Counted from the first letter of the stretch, positions 35,960 to 46,618 are shown. The stretch is DNA of 64,000 bases from Streptomyces sp. ICC1 (GCF_003287935.1 NZ_CP030287.1:7259063-7323062), one strand, 5' to 3'. Notes: generated by a model not told the origin, from the letters alone. Translations and numbers: made by a program.

Positions 35960-36901
35960 TCAGCCGATGGGGCCGCTGTACTTCACCGAGGGGAGCCGGC
36001 CACCGGGGCTGATGTCGGCGGTGAGGTTCGCGGTGCCCTTGGGGACCTCCCAGGCGATGATCCCGGTCGCCGTGGTGCCCGGCAGGATGTCGCCCTTGAT
36101 CATTTTGGGCAGCTCCCCGTCGAAGACGAGCTTGCCGGCGAGGCCCTGCTCGTCGCGGAGGTTGGGCACCGCGTAGATGACGTTGAGGTTCTCGGTCGAG
36201 TTGTTCGTGATGGTGAGCGTCACCTGCACCGCGTTGCCCACCTTGATGTACTCGTTGTCGGTGACGTACTTCTTCGGCACCGACACCTTCACCTCGACGC
36301 CGCTCGGGTACGTGAACGTCTCGCCGAACGGCAGCGCGCTGGTCAGACCGGGCACCTGGGACGGGGACGGCGAGGTCTTGGGCGTCGGGAGCGGCGGGGA
36401 GCTGGGCAGGACCAGGTCGTCCTCGTCGAACTCGTAGTCGCCGTAGCGGTTCTCCTCGGCGACCTTGTCCTGGATCTTGCCGACGAAGTTCGCGGTGATG
36501 AACCAGCCGCCGACCGAGGCCGCGATGGCGAGGACGCTGAGCACGGTGCCGAAGGCGGCCAGCGTGCCGCGCGGGGCGCCCTTGCGGGACTTGACGATGG
36601 CCCCGATGCCCAGGCCGGTGCCGGTCAGGGCGAGCAGGGCGCCGGCCCAGAAGAAGAAGGGGATGAGGCCGACGAAGATGCCGAGCAGGCCGAGGATCAG
36701 CGCTGCCACGGCCAGGCCGTTGGTGGCGGACGGGGGCGGCGGGAAGCCGTGCGGGGCCGGGTAGCCGCCGCCGGTCGGCGGCGTGGCCCAGGGGTTGCCC
36801 GGGACGGGTCCGCCCGGCGCGCCGGGCGCGCCGTGGCCGTACGGGGCTCCGACCGCGGGCGTCGGGGCGGGGGGGCGGCCGCGGGCGAAGGAGCCGGGGA
36901 C
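35960..36901 (-). CDS. DUF4190/DUF4352-type membrane protein, N-terminus lost at chimeric join
   Basis: About 313 residues remain. A Gly/Pro-rich cytoplasmic stretch (GHGAPGAPGGPVPGNPWATP) is followed by a three-helix membrane region (LAVAALILGLLGIFVGLIPF; FWAGALLALTGTGLGIGAI; LAAFGTVLSVLAIAASVGGW). A Ser/Pro linker and an extracytoplasmic beta domain with SGVEVKVSVPKKY and TLTITNNSTENLNVIYAVPN end the protein. The layout is DUF4190 plus DUF4352-like, common in Streptomyces and of unknown function. The frame runs into adapter-like sequence at 36902 without a start codon, so the real beginning is missing. Confidence 0.75.
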   Translation of the reverse strand, partial: VPGSFARGRPPAPTPAVGAPYGHGAPGAPGGPVPGNPWATPPTGGGYPAPHGFPPPPSATNGLAVAALILGLLGIFVGLIPFFFWAGALLALTGTGLGIGAIVKSRKGAPRGTLAAFGTVLSVLAIAASVGGWFITANFVGKIQDKVAEENRYGDYEFDEDDLVLPSSPPLPTPKTSPSPSQVPGLTSALPFGETFTYPSGVEVKVSVPKKYVTDNEYIKVGNAVQVTLTITNNSTENLNVIYAVPNLRDEQGLAGKLVFDGELPKMIKGDILPGTTATGIIAWEVPKGTANLTADISPGGRLPSVKYSGPIG

Positions 36902-36935
36902 CTGTCTGCTGTACACACCGCCCGACCCCCCGCCG
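36902..36935. other. Degenerate Nextera adapter-like sequence: chimeric assembly junction
   Basis: CTGTCTGCTGTACACA (36902-36917) matches the transposase mosaic-end CTGTCTCTTATACACA at 13 of 16 bases, with weaker similarity continuing downstream. One frame translates to CLLYTPPDPPP, close to CLLYTSPSPRD, a recurrent adapter artefact. The minus-strand gene lacks its start here and the plus-strand glycosidase lacks its signal peptide. Less exact than the other two junctions, but supported by both truncations. Confidence 0.7.
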
Positions 36936-38905
36936 GCCTGGCCCCGTACGCCTCGTACTGGTTCCCGGACTCGCTCCCCGAGGGCGCCCCCGGCCCCGGC
37001 ATCACCTGGCGCTCCCTCCTGCGGTGGAGCCCCGGGTCCGATCCCGACCTGGCCCACAACACCTCGACCGTGCCGCTCGCGCCCCGCTTCACGCCGGTGC
37101 CGCCGAACTCCGCCGCCCGCGCCGGCCAGGCCCGCATCGCCTCGCTCGTCTCCTTCGGGAGCACCGCCGCCAACCCCTCCCAGGGCTCCCCCACCGCGGA
37201 CTACTACGCCCTCACCCACTGGGCGTACATCGACGAGCTGGTCTTCTGGGGCGGCTCCTCCGGCGAGGGCATCGTGCTCGCCCCGAACGCGCCCGTCGTC
37301 GACGCGGCCCACCGCAACGGCGTCCGGGTGCTGGGCAACGTGTTCCTGCCGCCCGTGGCCTACGGCGGCGACCTGCGCTGGACCCGGGACCTGGTCCAGC
37401 GGGACCCCCTCGGCCGCTTCCCCGTCGCCGAGCAGCTGGTGCGCGTGGCCCGGACGTACGGGTTCGACGGCTGGTTCGTCAACGCCGAGACCGAGGGCGG
37501 GGACAGCGAACTGGCCTCGCTCGTCCAGAGGTTCCTGCGCGCGCTGCGTTCCGCCGGCGCACCGCACGGGCTGCGCATCACCTGGTACGACGCGATGAAC
37601 TCCACCGGCGGGGTCGGCTGGCAGGGTGCGCTGAACGAGCTCAACCAGGAGTTCTTCGAGGACCGTCGGGGCCGGGTCGCGGACACCGTGTTCGTGGACT
37701 TCCGCTGGACCGCGGCGAAGCTGGCCGCGTCGGGCGCGCTCGCGGACCGGCTCGGGCGCGACCGCCACGAGCTGTGGGCGGCCGTGGACACCGGGTCCAG
37801 CGGCTGGAACACGGACGTGGACTGGGACGCGATCGTCCCGCGCGAGGGCGACCACGTCGTCTCCTACGGCTTCTACCGGCCCGAGTGGACGCGCGACCAC
37901 CTCACCGACCGCTCCCCCGGCGCCTTCCACCGCGCCGACGACCGGTTCTGGACGGGCGAGTCCCTGGACCCGGCCCGGCCCGCCCCCGGGGCCGGCTGGC
38001 GGGCGCCCGCCACCGTCGTCGCCGACCGGTCCACCGTCACCGCCCTGCCCTTCGCGTGCTCCTTCAACACCGGGCACGGCGAGCGCTGGTACGAGGACGG
38101 CGAGGCCGTCTCCGACAGCGCGTGGAACCACCTCGGCCTCCAGGACCGGCTCCCGGGGCGCCGCTGGGTCGTGGACACCGCCGGGCCCCGCCCCGAGGTC
38201 ACCCTCGACTTCGCCGGGGCCTGGCGCGGCGGCTCCAGCCTCCTCGTCCGCGGCGAGGTCACCGCTCCGGCCGCCGTGGGGCTGCACCGCACCCGGCTGC
38301 CGCTGACCCGCGGGACGGTCGTCGAGCTGGTCCACGCCACCGAGTCGGGTCCCGTGGCCGTCGAGCTCGGGGTGGCCACGCGCGAGCCGGCCGCCCCTGG
38401 GCTGGAGGTCCCGTACACCTGGCTGCCGGTGCGGAGCCCGGGCGCCGGTCGGGGCTGGCGCACGGCACGGGTCCGGCTGGCGGATCTGGCGGGCGGGACC
38501 GCGCACGGACTGGCCGTACGGATCACCCGGCTCGGGAAGGAGCCGGTGCGCTGGCGGCTCGGCGCCCTGACGGTACGCGACGCGGCCGCGCGGCCCCGCC
38601 CGGGTACTCCGGGGACGCCCGCCGTGACCGCCTCGGCCCAGCAGTCCGGCACGGCGGCCCTGCGGCTGTCCTGGCGGCGGCCGGCCGGCCCGGCCGGCCG
38701 CGTCCGCCACTACGAGGTGTCCCGGATCCTGCCGGACGGAGCCCGCCGCTTCCTCGGCGGCACGTGCGGCACCGCCCTCTACCTCCCGGCCGTCGAGCGC
38801 GCCGGCCGGGAGGAGGCGGCGGTGTTCGAAGTCCGTTCCGTGGACGAGCTGTACGCCGTCTCCGCCCCCGCCCGCACCACCCTCGTCTGGACCGGGTCCC
38901 GCTGA
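36936..38905 (+). CDS. GH85 endo-beta-N-acetylglucosaminidase, N-terminus lost at chimeric join
   Basis: About 656 residues are present. The barrel domain begins PYASYWFPDSLPEG and continues with HWAYIDELVFWGGSSGEGIV, RVLGNVFLPP and the catalytic N-x-E in FDGWFVNAETEGG. RITWYDAMN and TVFVDFRW follow, as in GH85. C-terminal beta-sandwich domains include a fibronectin III-like end (LRLSWRRPAGPAGRVRHYEV). GH85 enzymes cut the chitobiose core of N-glycans between the two GlcNAc residues; Streptomyces members are usually secreted. The signal peptide and first residues are missing because the frame starts inside adapter-like DNA. Confidence 0.83.
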
Positions 38906-38924
38906 CGCGCGGCGGCCCCGCGGT

Positions 38925-40343
38925 TCACTCGGGCAGGACGGTGGGATCGGTGCGCGGGACCGCCACCGTCACGCGCAGCCCGTGCGGCGGGTTCGTCGCG
39001 TAGGAGAGGGACCCGCCGCCCGCGGCGAGCAGGGTGCGGGAGATGGACAGGCCCAGGCCCGAGCCCCTGACGTTCTGGTGGCGGCCGCTGCGCCAGAACC
39101 GGTCGCCGACGCGGAGCAGCTCCTCCTCGGTGAGGCCGGGCCCCCGGTCGGCGACCACGATGCGCACCTGGTCGCCGACCACGGAGAGGCCGACCTCGAC
39201 GTCCTCGCCCGCCGGGGTGAACTTCAGTGCGTTGTCGATGACGGCGTCCAGCGCGCTGGAGAGCGCGATCGGATCGGCCCAGCCGGTGGCGGCGGTGCGC
39301 CCCGTCCCGGTGAGCCGCACGCCCTTCTCCTCGGCGAACGGCCTCCAGGCGGTGACCCGTTCGGCGGCCAGACCCGCGATGTCGACGAGGCTGATCTCGG
39401 CGGTGGCGTGCTCGGCGAGCGCCAGGTCCAGCAGGTCGTCCAGGACCTGGGTCAGCCGCTTGCCCTCGGTCCGCACCGAGGCGATCTCCTCGTTGCCCTC
39501 GGGGAGTTCGAGGGCGAGCAGCTCGATCCGCAGGAGCAGCGCGGCGAGCGGGTTGCGCAGTTGGTGGGAGGCGTCCGCGACGAACGCGCGCTGCTGTTCC
39601 AGCACCTCTTCGACGTTGTCGGCCATCTCGTTGAACGAGCGGGCCAGGCGCCTGAGTTCCGGGGGTCCGCCGGCCGCCGCCACCCGGGAGTTCATCCGCC
39701 CGGTGGCGATGCCGTGGGCGGCGGTGTCCAGGGTCTGCACGGGCTTGAGCACCCAGCTGGTCAGCCGCAGCGCGGCGCCGAAGGCGACGAGCATGGCGGC
39801 GCCGAGTCCGCCGATGATGATCAGCCAGCCGCGCAGGATCCGGCCGCGCATCTGGTCGGTGGGCGACTCGGTGGCGACGACGGCGACCACGTCTCCGTCC
39901 AGGACGACCGGGGAGATGACGAGGAGTCTGCCGCCGGTCTGCCAGGGCCACACCTGTCCGGGGTCGTGGCTGCGCCGTCCGGCGAGGGCCTCCTCGAAGG
40001 CGCGGCGGCCCTCTCCCTCCTCGGGCAGCTGCCACCAGCCGGGGGCCCGGACGATGGCGCTGTAGTCCCGGCGGAAGATCCCGACGCGGATGCCGTAGAG
40101 CTCCTGGTAGCGGGCCAGTTCGAGCTGGAGGGTGACGCGGCGCTCGTCCACTCCGCTGGAGTTGGAGCCCTCGGCGTCGATGACGAACTGGGCCAGGGCG
40201 GCGAAGCGGGCGCTGTCGTCGATCCGGTCGACGACCACGCGCTGCTGCTGCCCGGCGGCCAGGGCCACCGCGAGCGGGAAGCCCAGGGCGAGCAGGACGC
40301 CCGCCATCAGGACGACGAGCAGCGGGAGCAGGCGGGCGCGCAC
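38925..40343 (-). CDS. gluK: Sensor histidine kinase of glutamate uptake locus (GluK-like)
   Basis: The 472-residue kinase has two membrane helices (about 5-28 and 172-194) around an extracytoplasmic sensor domain, then HAMP. The phosphoacceptor box VADASHQLRNPLAALL has His260. The ATPase domain shows DNALKFTPAG, VADRGPGLT and GSGLGLSISRTLL. GTG 40343 lies 12 bases after the response-regulator stop. The pair is divergent from gluABCD, the arrangement known for the GluR-GluK glutamate-sensing system of Streptomyces coelicolor, so glutamate is the likely ligand. The name rests on that synteny. Confidence 0.85.
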   Translation of the reverse strand: MRARLLPLLVVLMAGVLLALGFPLAVALAAGQQQRVVVDRIDDSARFAALAQFVIDAEGSNSSGVDERRVTLQLELARYQELYGIRVGIFRRDYSAIVRAPGWWQLPEEGEGRRAFEEALAGRRSHDPGQVWPWQTGGRLLVISPVVLDGDVVAVVATESPTDQMRGRILRGWLIIIGGLGAAMLVAFGAALRLTSWVLKPVQTLDTAAHGIATGRMNSRVAAAGGPPELRRLARSFNEMADNVEEVLEQQRAFVADASHQLRNPLAALLLRIELLALELPEGNEEIASVRTEGKRLTQVLDDLLDLALAEHATAEISLVDIAGLAAERVTAWRPFAEEKGVRLTGTGRTAATGWADPIALSSALDAVIDNALKFTPAGEDVEVGLSVVGDQVRIVVADRGPGLTEEELLRVGDRFWRSGRHQNVRGSGLGLSISRTLLAAGGGSLSYATNPPHGLRVTVAVPRTDPTVLPE

Positions 40344-40355
40344 GGCGGCTCCCCG

Positions 40356-41111
40356 CTAGGGCGCGGGCGGCGCGGGCTGGGCCGGCGAGGCCGGCGGGAC
40401 CGGCGGCACGACGAGCCGGTAGCCGACGCCGCGGACGGTCTCGATGAGGGCCGGCATGCGCAGCTTGGAGCGCAGCGAGGCCACGTGCACCTCGAGGGTC
40501 CGGCCGGTCCCCTCCCAGCTGGTGCGCCAGACCTCGCTGATGATCTGCTCGCGGCGGAAGACGACCCCGGGGCGCTGCGCGAGCAGGGCCAGCAGGTCGA
40601 ACTCCTTGCGGGTGAGCGCGACGTCGGCGCCGTCCACGCCGACGCGGCGGGTGGAGAGCTCGATGGAGACGGAGCCGAGGCGGACGACCCCGGGCTCGCC
40701 CGACCCGGCGCCCGCGGCGGCCTCCTCGGAGGCTCCCGTACGGCGGGCGACGGCGTGGATGCGGGCGAGGAGCTCGCCCGTGTCGTAGGGCTTGGTCACG
40801 TAGTCGTCGGCGCCCATGTTGAGGCCGTGGATGCGGGAGCGCACATCGGCCCGCGCGGTGACCATGATGACGGGCGTGGCGGTGCGCTTGCGGATCTTGC
40901 CGCACACCTCGTACCCGTCCTGGTCGGGCAGGCCGAGGTCGAGCAGGATCACCCCGTACGGAGTGACGTGCGGCGGGGATCCGGCGGGCAGCAGTGCCTG
41001 CAGGGCCTCCTCGCCGCTGCGCGCATGGGTCACCCGGAAGCCGTGCCGGGCGAGGATCGCGGACAGGGCGGCGGCGACGTGGTCGTCGTCCTCGACGAGC
41101 AGCAGTCTCAT
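40356..41111 (-). CDS. gluR: OmpR-family response regulator (GluR-like)
   Basis: The 251-residue protein has a receiver domain with acidic pair VEDDDH, phosphoacceptor Asp58 in VILLDLGLPD, VIMVTARAD and Lys in YVTKPYDTGE. A Gly/Ala linker is followed by a winged-helix DNA-binding domain (ALTRKEFDLLALLAQRPGVV; TLEVHVASLRSKL; TVRGVGYRLV). A Pro/Ala-rich tail ends the protein. It is first in the two-gene gluR-gluK operon and divergent from gluA, which it probably activates in response to glutamate. Confidence 0.87.
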   Translation of the reverse strand: MRLLLVEDDDHVAAALSAILARHGFRVTHARSGEEALQALLPAGSPPHVTPYGVILLDLGLPDQDGYEVCGKIRKRTATPVIMVTARADVRSRIHGLNMGADDYVTKPYDTGELLARIHAVARRTGASEEAAAGAGSGEPGVVRLGSVSIELSTRRVGVDGADVALTRKEFDLLALLAQRPGVVFRREQIISEVWRTSWEGTGRTLEVHVASLRSKLRMPALIETVRGVGYRLVVPPVPPASPAQPAPPAP

Positions 41112-41386
41112 GTCGTCCCCCTCTCCTCTTCTTCACTCGTGCGTCACTTGCCTGACGGCATCCAAGCATCCACGCCGATGCGGACTCCCACGTCAAGGCG
41201 GTTCCGGCCGGACGGGGCTTCCGTTACGCACCCGGTACGGCCGCGGCCGGTGCCGGGTGGCCTCGCGTACGGAGCGTATCGGTGCGAGGCCGGATCGTTA
41301 TCCTCAATTCTCCCTCAGATGTGCTGACGCTGTGCGCGCCACCTCACTACTGTCCTCCCAACCGAGGAGGACGGAGCAAGAAGCCG
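41112..41386. promoter_or_regulatory. Divergent gluR / gluA control region
   Basis: This 275-base gap separates the two-component genes from the transporter and must hold the promoters of both. I could not mark reliable -35/-10 boxes or a repeated response-regulator site. GAGGAGG at about 41363 is a ribosome-binding-like sequence, but it is unusually far from the assigned gluA start. Confidence 0.4.
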
Positions 41387-42172
<786 letters not shown>

Positions 42173-42264
42173 CCTTCGCGTCTGGTAGTGATCCGGTGAC
42201 GGATCGTCGTCCAGCACGTCTCAGTTCACTTCTGTCTCACGTCTCACTTCGAGGGAAGTCCACC

Positions 42265-43119
42265 ATGAAGCTCTCCAAGGTCGGCGCGGCCGCTGCCATC
42301 GCCGTTGCTCTCGCCCTGACCGCGACCGCCTGTGGCGGCGACAGCGACAAGCCCGCGAGCGACGCCGGCGCGTCGGGCGGCACCAAGAAGGAAAAGATCG
42401 TCATCGGCATCAAGTTCGACCAGCCGGGCGTGGGCCTCAAGACCCCCGACGGCAAGTTCACGGGCTTCGACGTGGACGTGGCGACGTACGTGGCCAAGGA
42501 GCTCGGCTACGAGCCGGACCAGATCGAGTTCAAGCAGGCCGTCAGCGCCGAGCGCGAGAACCTGCTCTCCAACGGTGACGTGAAGCTGGTCGTGGCGAGC
42601 TACTCGATCACCGACACGCGCAAGCAGAAGGTCGACTTCGCCGGCCCGTACTTCCTCGCCCACCAGGACCTGCTGGTCCGCGCGGACGACACCTCGATCA
42701 CCAAGGCCGAGGACCTCAACAAGAAGAAGCTCTGCTCGGTCACCGGCTCCACCTCGGCGCAGAACGTCAAGAAGAAGCTGGCCCCCGAGGCCGACCTCCT
42801 CGAGCAGGCCGGCTACTCCGAGTGCCTGACGGGCCTGGAGAACAAGGCCGTCGACGCCCTGACCACGGACAACTCGATCCTGGCCGGCTACGCCTCGCAG
42901 GACAAGAACAAGGGCAAGTTCAAGCTCGTCGGGCTGAACCTGAGCAACGAGAACTACGGCATCGGTCTGAAGAAGGGCGACAAGGAGCTCCAGACCAAGG
43001 TCAACGCCGCCATCAAGAAGATGGAGGCGGACGGCGCCTGGGAGGCGGCCGTGAAGAAGAACTTCGGCCCGGCCAACTACAAGAACGAGCCGGCCCCCGC
43101 GGTCACCGAAGGCAGCTGA
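42265..43119 (+). CDS. gluB: Glutamate-binding lipoprotein of ABC importer
   Basis: The 284-residue protein carries a lipoprotein signal peptide with lipobox LTATAC (Cys23). The periplasmic-binding-protein fold family 3 follows: TPDGKFTGFDVDVATYVAKE, SITDTRKQKVDFAGPYF and LTDNS-like residues in VDALTTDNSILAGYA. It should capture glutamate (or aspartate/glutamine) outside the membrane and deliver it to GluCD. ATG 42265 after GAGGGAAG. Confidence 0.92.
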   Translation: MKLSKVGAAAAIAVALALTATACGGDSDKPASDAGASGGTKKEKIVIGIKFDQPGVGLKTPDGKFTGFDVDVATYVAKELGYEPDQIEFKQAVSAERENLLSNGDVKLVVASYSITDTRKQKVDFAGPYFLAHQDLLVRADDTSITKAEDLNKKKLCSVTGSTSAQNVKKKLAPEADLLEQAGYSECLTGLENKAVDALTTDNSILAGYASQDKNKGKFKLVGLNLSNENYGIGLKKGDKELQTKVNAAIKKMEADGAWEAAVKKNFGPANYKNEPAPAVTEGS

Positions 43120-43236
43120 CCCGGCGGCCGGTCCGCCGGCCGATCCAATCGGTGAGGGACGTCGCCGCCCGCCTGTCACGGGCGGCGCCGTGCCCCGCCG
43201 GCCAATCTGGCCATCCTGGGGAGAGCGCAGGCCATC

Positions 43237-43911
43237 GTGTTCGATTTTCTTGATTCCGGGCAGTACGACCTGCTCGGAGCCTTCTGGGTGACGGTTCAGC
43301 TCACCCTCTACTCGGCCGCCGGGTCCCTGGTCTGGGGCACCGTCCTGGCCGGGATGCGGGTCAGCCCCGTTCCGCTGATGCGGGGCTTCGGCACCGCGTA
43401 CGTCAACCTCGTGCGCAACACCCCGCTGACCGTGCTGATCATCGGCTGTTCACTGGGGCTCAACCAGACCCTCGGCGTCACGCTCGGCGGCGGCACCTTC
43501 AAGGACATCGGCTTCCGGCTCGCGGTCCTCGGATTCATCGCCTACACCGGCACGTTCGTGTGCGAGGCGCTGCGATCGGGCATCAACACGGTCCCGGTCG
43601 GCCAGGCGGAGGCGGCCCGCGCACTGGGCCTGAGCTTCTTCCAGGTGCTCACCCTGATCGTGCTCCCCCAGGCGTTCCGGGCGGTCGTCGCCCCGCTCGC
43701 CAACGTACTGATCGCCCTCACCAAGAACACCACGGTGGCGGCGGCCATCGGCGTGGCCGAAGCGGCCCTGCTGATGAAGGAAATGATCGAGAACGAGGCG
43801 GACGCGCTCTTCGCGATCTTCGGGGTCTTCGCCCTGGGATTCGTCCTCCTGACCCTGCCCACCGGCCTGCTGCTCGGCTGGGTGGCCAAGCGAGTGGCGG
43901 TGAAGCGATGA
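43237..43911 (+). CDS. gluC: Glutamate ABC transporter permease
   Basis: The 224-residue permease has about five membrane helices and the HisM-type ATPase-contact loop GINTVPVGQAEAARALGLSF then VLTLIVLPQAFRAVVAPL. The first helix region VTVQLTLYSAAGSLVWGTVL and VNLVRNTPLTVLI are family-typical. The start is GTG 43237. The stop overlaps the gluD start by four bases. Confidence 0.9.
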   Translation: MFDFLDSGQYDLLGAFWVTVQLTLYSAAGSLVWGTVLAGMRVSPVPLMRGFGTAYVNLVRNTPLTVLIIGCSLGLNQTLGVTLGGGTFKDIGFRLAVLGFIAYTGTFVCEALRSGINTVPVGQAEAARALGLSFFQVLTLIVLPQAFRAVVAPLANVLIALTKNTTVAAAIGVAEAALLMKEMIENEADALFAIFGVFALGFVLLTLPTGLLLGWVAKRVAVKR

Positions 43912-44786
43912 CCTCCGTGCTGTACGACACCCCCGGCCCCAAGGCCAAGGCCCGCAACTGGATCTACAGCGGCATCTTCGTCGTGGCGGCCGCGGCCGTC
44001 CTGTGGTGGGTGCTGTCCGCCCTCGCGGACAAGAACCAGCTCGACGCCGACAAGTGGAGCCCCTTCGTCACCGACGGCAAGGTCTGGACGACGTTCCTGC
44101 TGCCCGGCCTCGGCGAGACGCTGAAGGCCGGCCTCATCGCCATGGTCATAGCGCTGCCGCTGGGCGCCCTGCTCGGCATCGCCCGGCTCTCCGACCACGC
44201 GTGGGTACGCACCGCCGTGGGCACCTGGGTCGAGTTCTTCCGGGCCATCCCGGTGCTGATGCTGATGCTCTTCGGCTCCGCCTTCTTCGTGCAGTACACG
44301 GGCGTCGCCTCGGAGATCCGGCCGCTGTACGCGGTGGTCACCGGGCTGGTCCTCTACAACTCCGCGGTCATCGGCGAGATCGTCCGGGCCGGCGTCCAGT
44401 CGCTCCCGAGCGGCCAGACGGACGCCGCCAAGGCGATCGGCATGCGCAAGGGCCAGGTCATGACCTACGTCCTGCTCCCGCAGGCGGTCACGGCGATGCT
44501 GCCGGCGCTGGTCAGCCAGCTCGTGGTGATCCTCAAGGACACCGCGATCGGCGGAGCGGTGCTGGGCCTGGGCGAACTGCTGTCGATGAACCGGCAGATC
44601 TCGGCGAACTACAGCAACACCATCGCGGCCCTCGTGGTGATCGCGGCGATCTACATCGTGGTGAACTTCGGCCTCACCTCCTTCGCCTCCTGGCTCGAGG
44701 GCCGGCTGCGGAAGTCGAAGCGGACCACGGACGCGACCGTCCCGATCACCCTCGACGCGGGCGCGAACTCGGCCGGCGGCATCTGA
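43908..44786 (+). CDS. gluD: Glutamate ABC transporter permease
   Basis: The 292-residue permease has an extended N-terminus (MTSVLYDTPGPKAKARNW), a first membrane helix and a polar insert. The HisM-type core follows, with VEFFRAIPVLMLMLFG, VQSLPSGQTDAAKAIGMRKG and VLLPQAVTAMLPALVSQLV. It partners GluC in the membrane channel. The ATG overlaps the gluC stop, indicating coupled translation. A perfect hairpin ends the operon 90 bases downstream. Confidence 0.9.
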   Translation: MTSVLYDTPGPKAKARNWIYSGIFVVAAAAVLWWVLSALADKNQLDADKWSPFVTDGKVWTTFLLPGLGETLKAGLIAMVIALPLGALLGIARLSDHAWVRTAVGTWVEFFRAIPVLMLMLFGSAFFVQYTGVASEIRPLYAVVTGLVLYNSAVIGEIVRAGVQSLPSGQTDAAKAIGMRKGQVMTYVLLPQAVTAMLPALVSQLVVILKDTAIGGAVLGLGELLSMNRQISANYSNTIAALVVIAAIYIVVNFGLTSFASWLEGRLRKSKRTTDATVPITLDAGANSAGGI

Positions 44787-44875
44787 CCGGACCCCCGGCG
44801 AAATATTCGGACACGCGCTCGGACCGGCCTCCGGCAACCGGGCTGACAGACGGTCAGTACACTGGCGGGACACGT

Positions 44876-44906
44876 GTGGTGCGGCGGAACTCATCCGCCG
44901 CACCAC
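44876..44906 (+). terminator. Terminator of gluABCD
   Basis: GTGGTGCGGCGG (44876-44887) and its exact complement (44895-44906) flank a seven-base loop, 90 bases after gluD. The arms are GC-rich, with no T-tract. Confidence 0.7.
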
Positions 44907-44999
44907 TCGGCATTGTCCGGCCCGGCGTCACTTGACGCAGGCACCTCCAGTGGGTTGCATACGTTCTGTGATCACATACCGGACACCGGGAGCCACATC

Positions 45000-46586
45000 A
45001 TGGACCCGGTGATCGTCGTCGGCGCGGGGCCCGTCGGGCTGTCCATGGCCCTCGCCCTGGCCGGCCAGGGCGTGCCCTGCGTCCTGCTCGACGAGGGACC
45101 CGGCAAGGACGAACTCCGCCCCGCCCGCACCGTCGCCCTGCACGCCGACACCGCCGCCATGGTGCACCGGCTGGGCTGCGCGACCCTGCGCGACGAGGGC
45201 ACCTACTTCGCCGCCTGGCGCACCATGCGGCGCGGCCGCGACGCGCAGCGGATCACCTTCGAGGACGGCCCGGCCCCGGCCCACCTGCCCCAGCACGCGC
45301 TGACCCGCGGACTGCGCGACGCCGCCCTCGCCCACCCCCTGGTCCAGCTGGTCACCGAGAGCAGGCTCGACTCCGTGGAGCAGGACGGCCACGGGGTCAC
45401 CGCGCACACCCGCGGCGCCGAGACCACGTGGTGGCGCGGCAGCTACCTGGTCGGCTGCGACGGAGCCCGCTCCACCGTGCGCAAGCTCCTCGGCATCCGC
45501 TTCCCCGGCCGCACCGCCGTCGAACGGCACGCCGTCGCCGCCCTGCGCACCGAACTTCCCTGGCCCGGAGAGGCGTTGCTGCACCGCGGCCAGGCCAACG
45601 GGGTGGACGAGGTCACCGCCAGACCGCTGGCCGACGGGGTGTACCGGCTGGACTGGCTGCTGCCCGCGCGCGGGGACCTCGTCACCCCCGACGCGCTGGT
45701 GACCCTCATCCGCGACACCCTCGCCCTGTGGTGCGGCGGCACGACACCCCCGTACGAGCTCCTCGACACCGGGGTCCACACCCTGCACCACCGGCTCGCC
45801 CGGCGCTGGCGCGACGGCCGCGCCTTCCTCGCCGGGGACGCCGCGCACCTGCTCGGCGCGCTCGGCACCCAGGGCGTCGAGGAGGGCCTCCGGGACGCCG
45901 AGAACCTCGCCTGGAAGCTCGCCATCGCCTGGCACCAGGGGGCCTCCGAGGAACTCCTCGACAGCTACGAGGCCGAGCGCCGCAGGGCGGTGGCCGCCCG
46001 GCTGCGCGCCGCCGACCAGGCCATGCCCGCACTGCGCGCCGGGGGCGGGCTGCGCACCTACCTCCCCGGGGCCGCGCGGTCCGCCGAATCCCTCCTGACC
46101 GACGGCCACTTGGGGCGCGGGCCGCTGGGCGCGGAGCCGGTGTACGCCCCGCCCGTCGCCGTGCGCGAGGTCCCCACCGCCACCGAGCCGGGCGGGCCCG
46201 TCGCGAACGTCCCGGTGACCGCGCCCGACGGCTCGACGGTGCCGCTGCGCGACCAGCTGGGCCGGGGCCGGCTGCTGGTCGTCCTCGTCGCCCCCGGGAC
46301 CGGGGTCTGGGACCGGCGCCACTGGCTGGGCGCCGGCCTGATGCCCCGCCTCGCGGCGGCGGTCAGCGCGCTCCCGGTCCGCACGGAACTGCTCGTCGCC
46401 GACGGCTACCCGGGGGCGCCGGCGCACACCGTGCTCCTGGTGCGGCCCGACGGCCATCTCGCGGCGACCTTCGCCGGAGTCCGCCCGGCGGAGCTGTACG
46501 AGGCCGCCGACGCGGTCCGCCACGGGGCGCCCTCGGCGTCCGGTTCCGCGGCCCCCGTGCCCACGCCCGCACCCGTGATCGATTGA
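45000..46586 (+). CDS. FAD-dependent aromatic-type monooxygenase
   Basis: The 528-residue flavoprotein shows the p-hydroxybenzoate-hydroxylase group motifs: VIVVGAGPVGLSMALALAGQ (dinucleotide fold), YLVGCDGARSTVRKLLGI (DG motif) and FLAGDAAHLLGALGTQGVEE (GD motif). A C-terminal thioredoxin-like domain (LLVVLVAPGTGVWDRR) occurs in polyketide and aromatic hydroxylases. It would hydroxylate an aromatic or quinone substrate using NAD(P)H and O2. ATG 45000 follows GGGAGCC. No biosynthetic genes flank it, so the substrate is open. Confidence 0.87.
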   Translation: MDPVIVVGAGPVGLSMALALAGQGVPCVLLDEGPGKDELRPARTVALHADTAAMVHRLGCATLRDEGTYFAAWRTMRRGRDAQRITFEDGPAPAHLPQHALTRGLRDAALAHPLVQLVTESRLDSVEQDGHGVTAHTRGAETTWWRGSYLVGCDGARSTVRKLLGIRFPGRTAVERHAVAALRTELPWPGEALLHRGQANGVDEVTARPLADGVYRLDWLLPARGDLVTPDALVTLIRDTLALWCGGTTPPYELLDTGVHTLHHRLARRWRDGRAFLAGDAAHLLGALGTQGVEEGLRDAENLAWKLAIAWHQGASEELLDSYEAERRRAVAARLRAADQAMPALRAGGGLRTYLPGAARSAESLLTDGHLGRGPLGAEPVYAPPVAVREVPTATEPGGPVANVPVTAPDGSTVPLRDQLGRGRLLVVLVAPGTGVWDRRHWLGAGLMPRLAAAVSALPVRTELLVADGYPGAPAHTVLLVRPDGHLAATFAGVRPAELYEAADAVRHGAPSASGSAAPVPTPAPVID

Positions 46587-46618
46587 CCGGCCGCCCGACT
46601 CGTGCTTCACTCGCCGAC

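Noticed and set aside
41282..41386. Upstream extension of GluA.
   Set aside because: The added residues are not typical of amino-acid ABC ATPases, and the extension covers the divergent promoter region.
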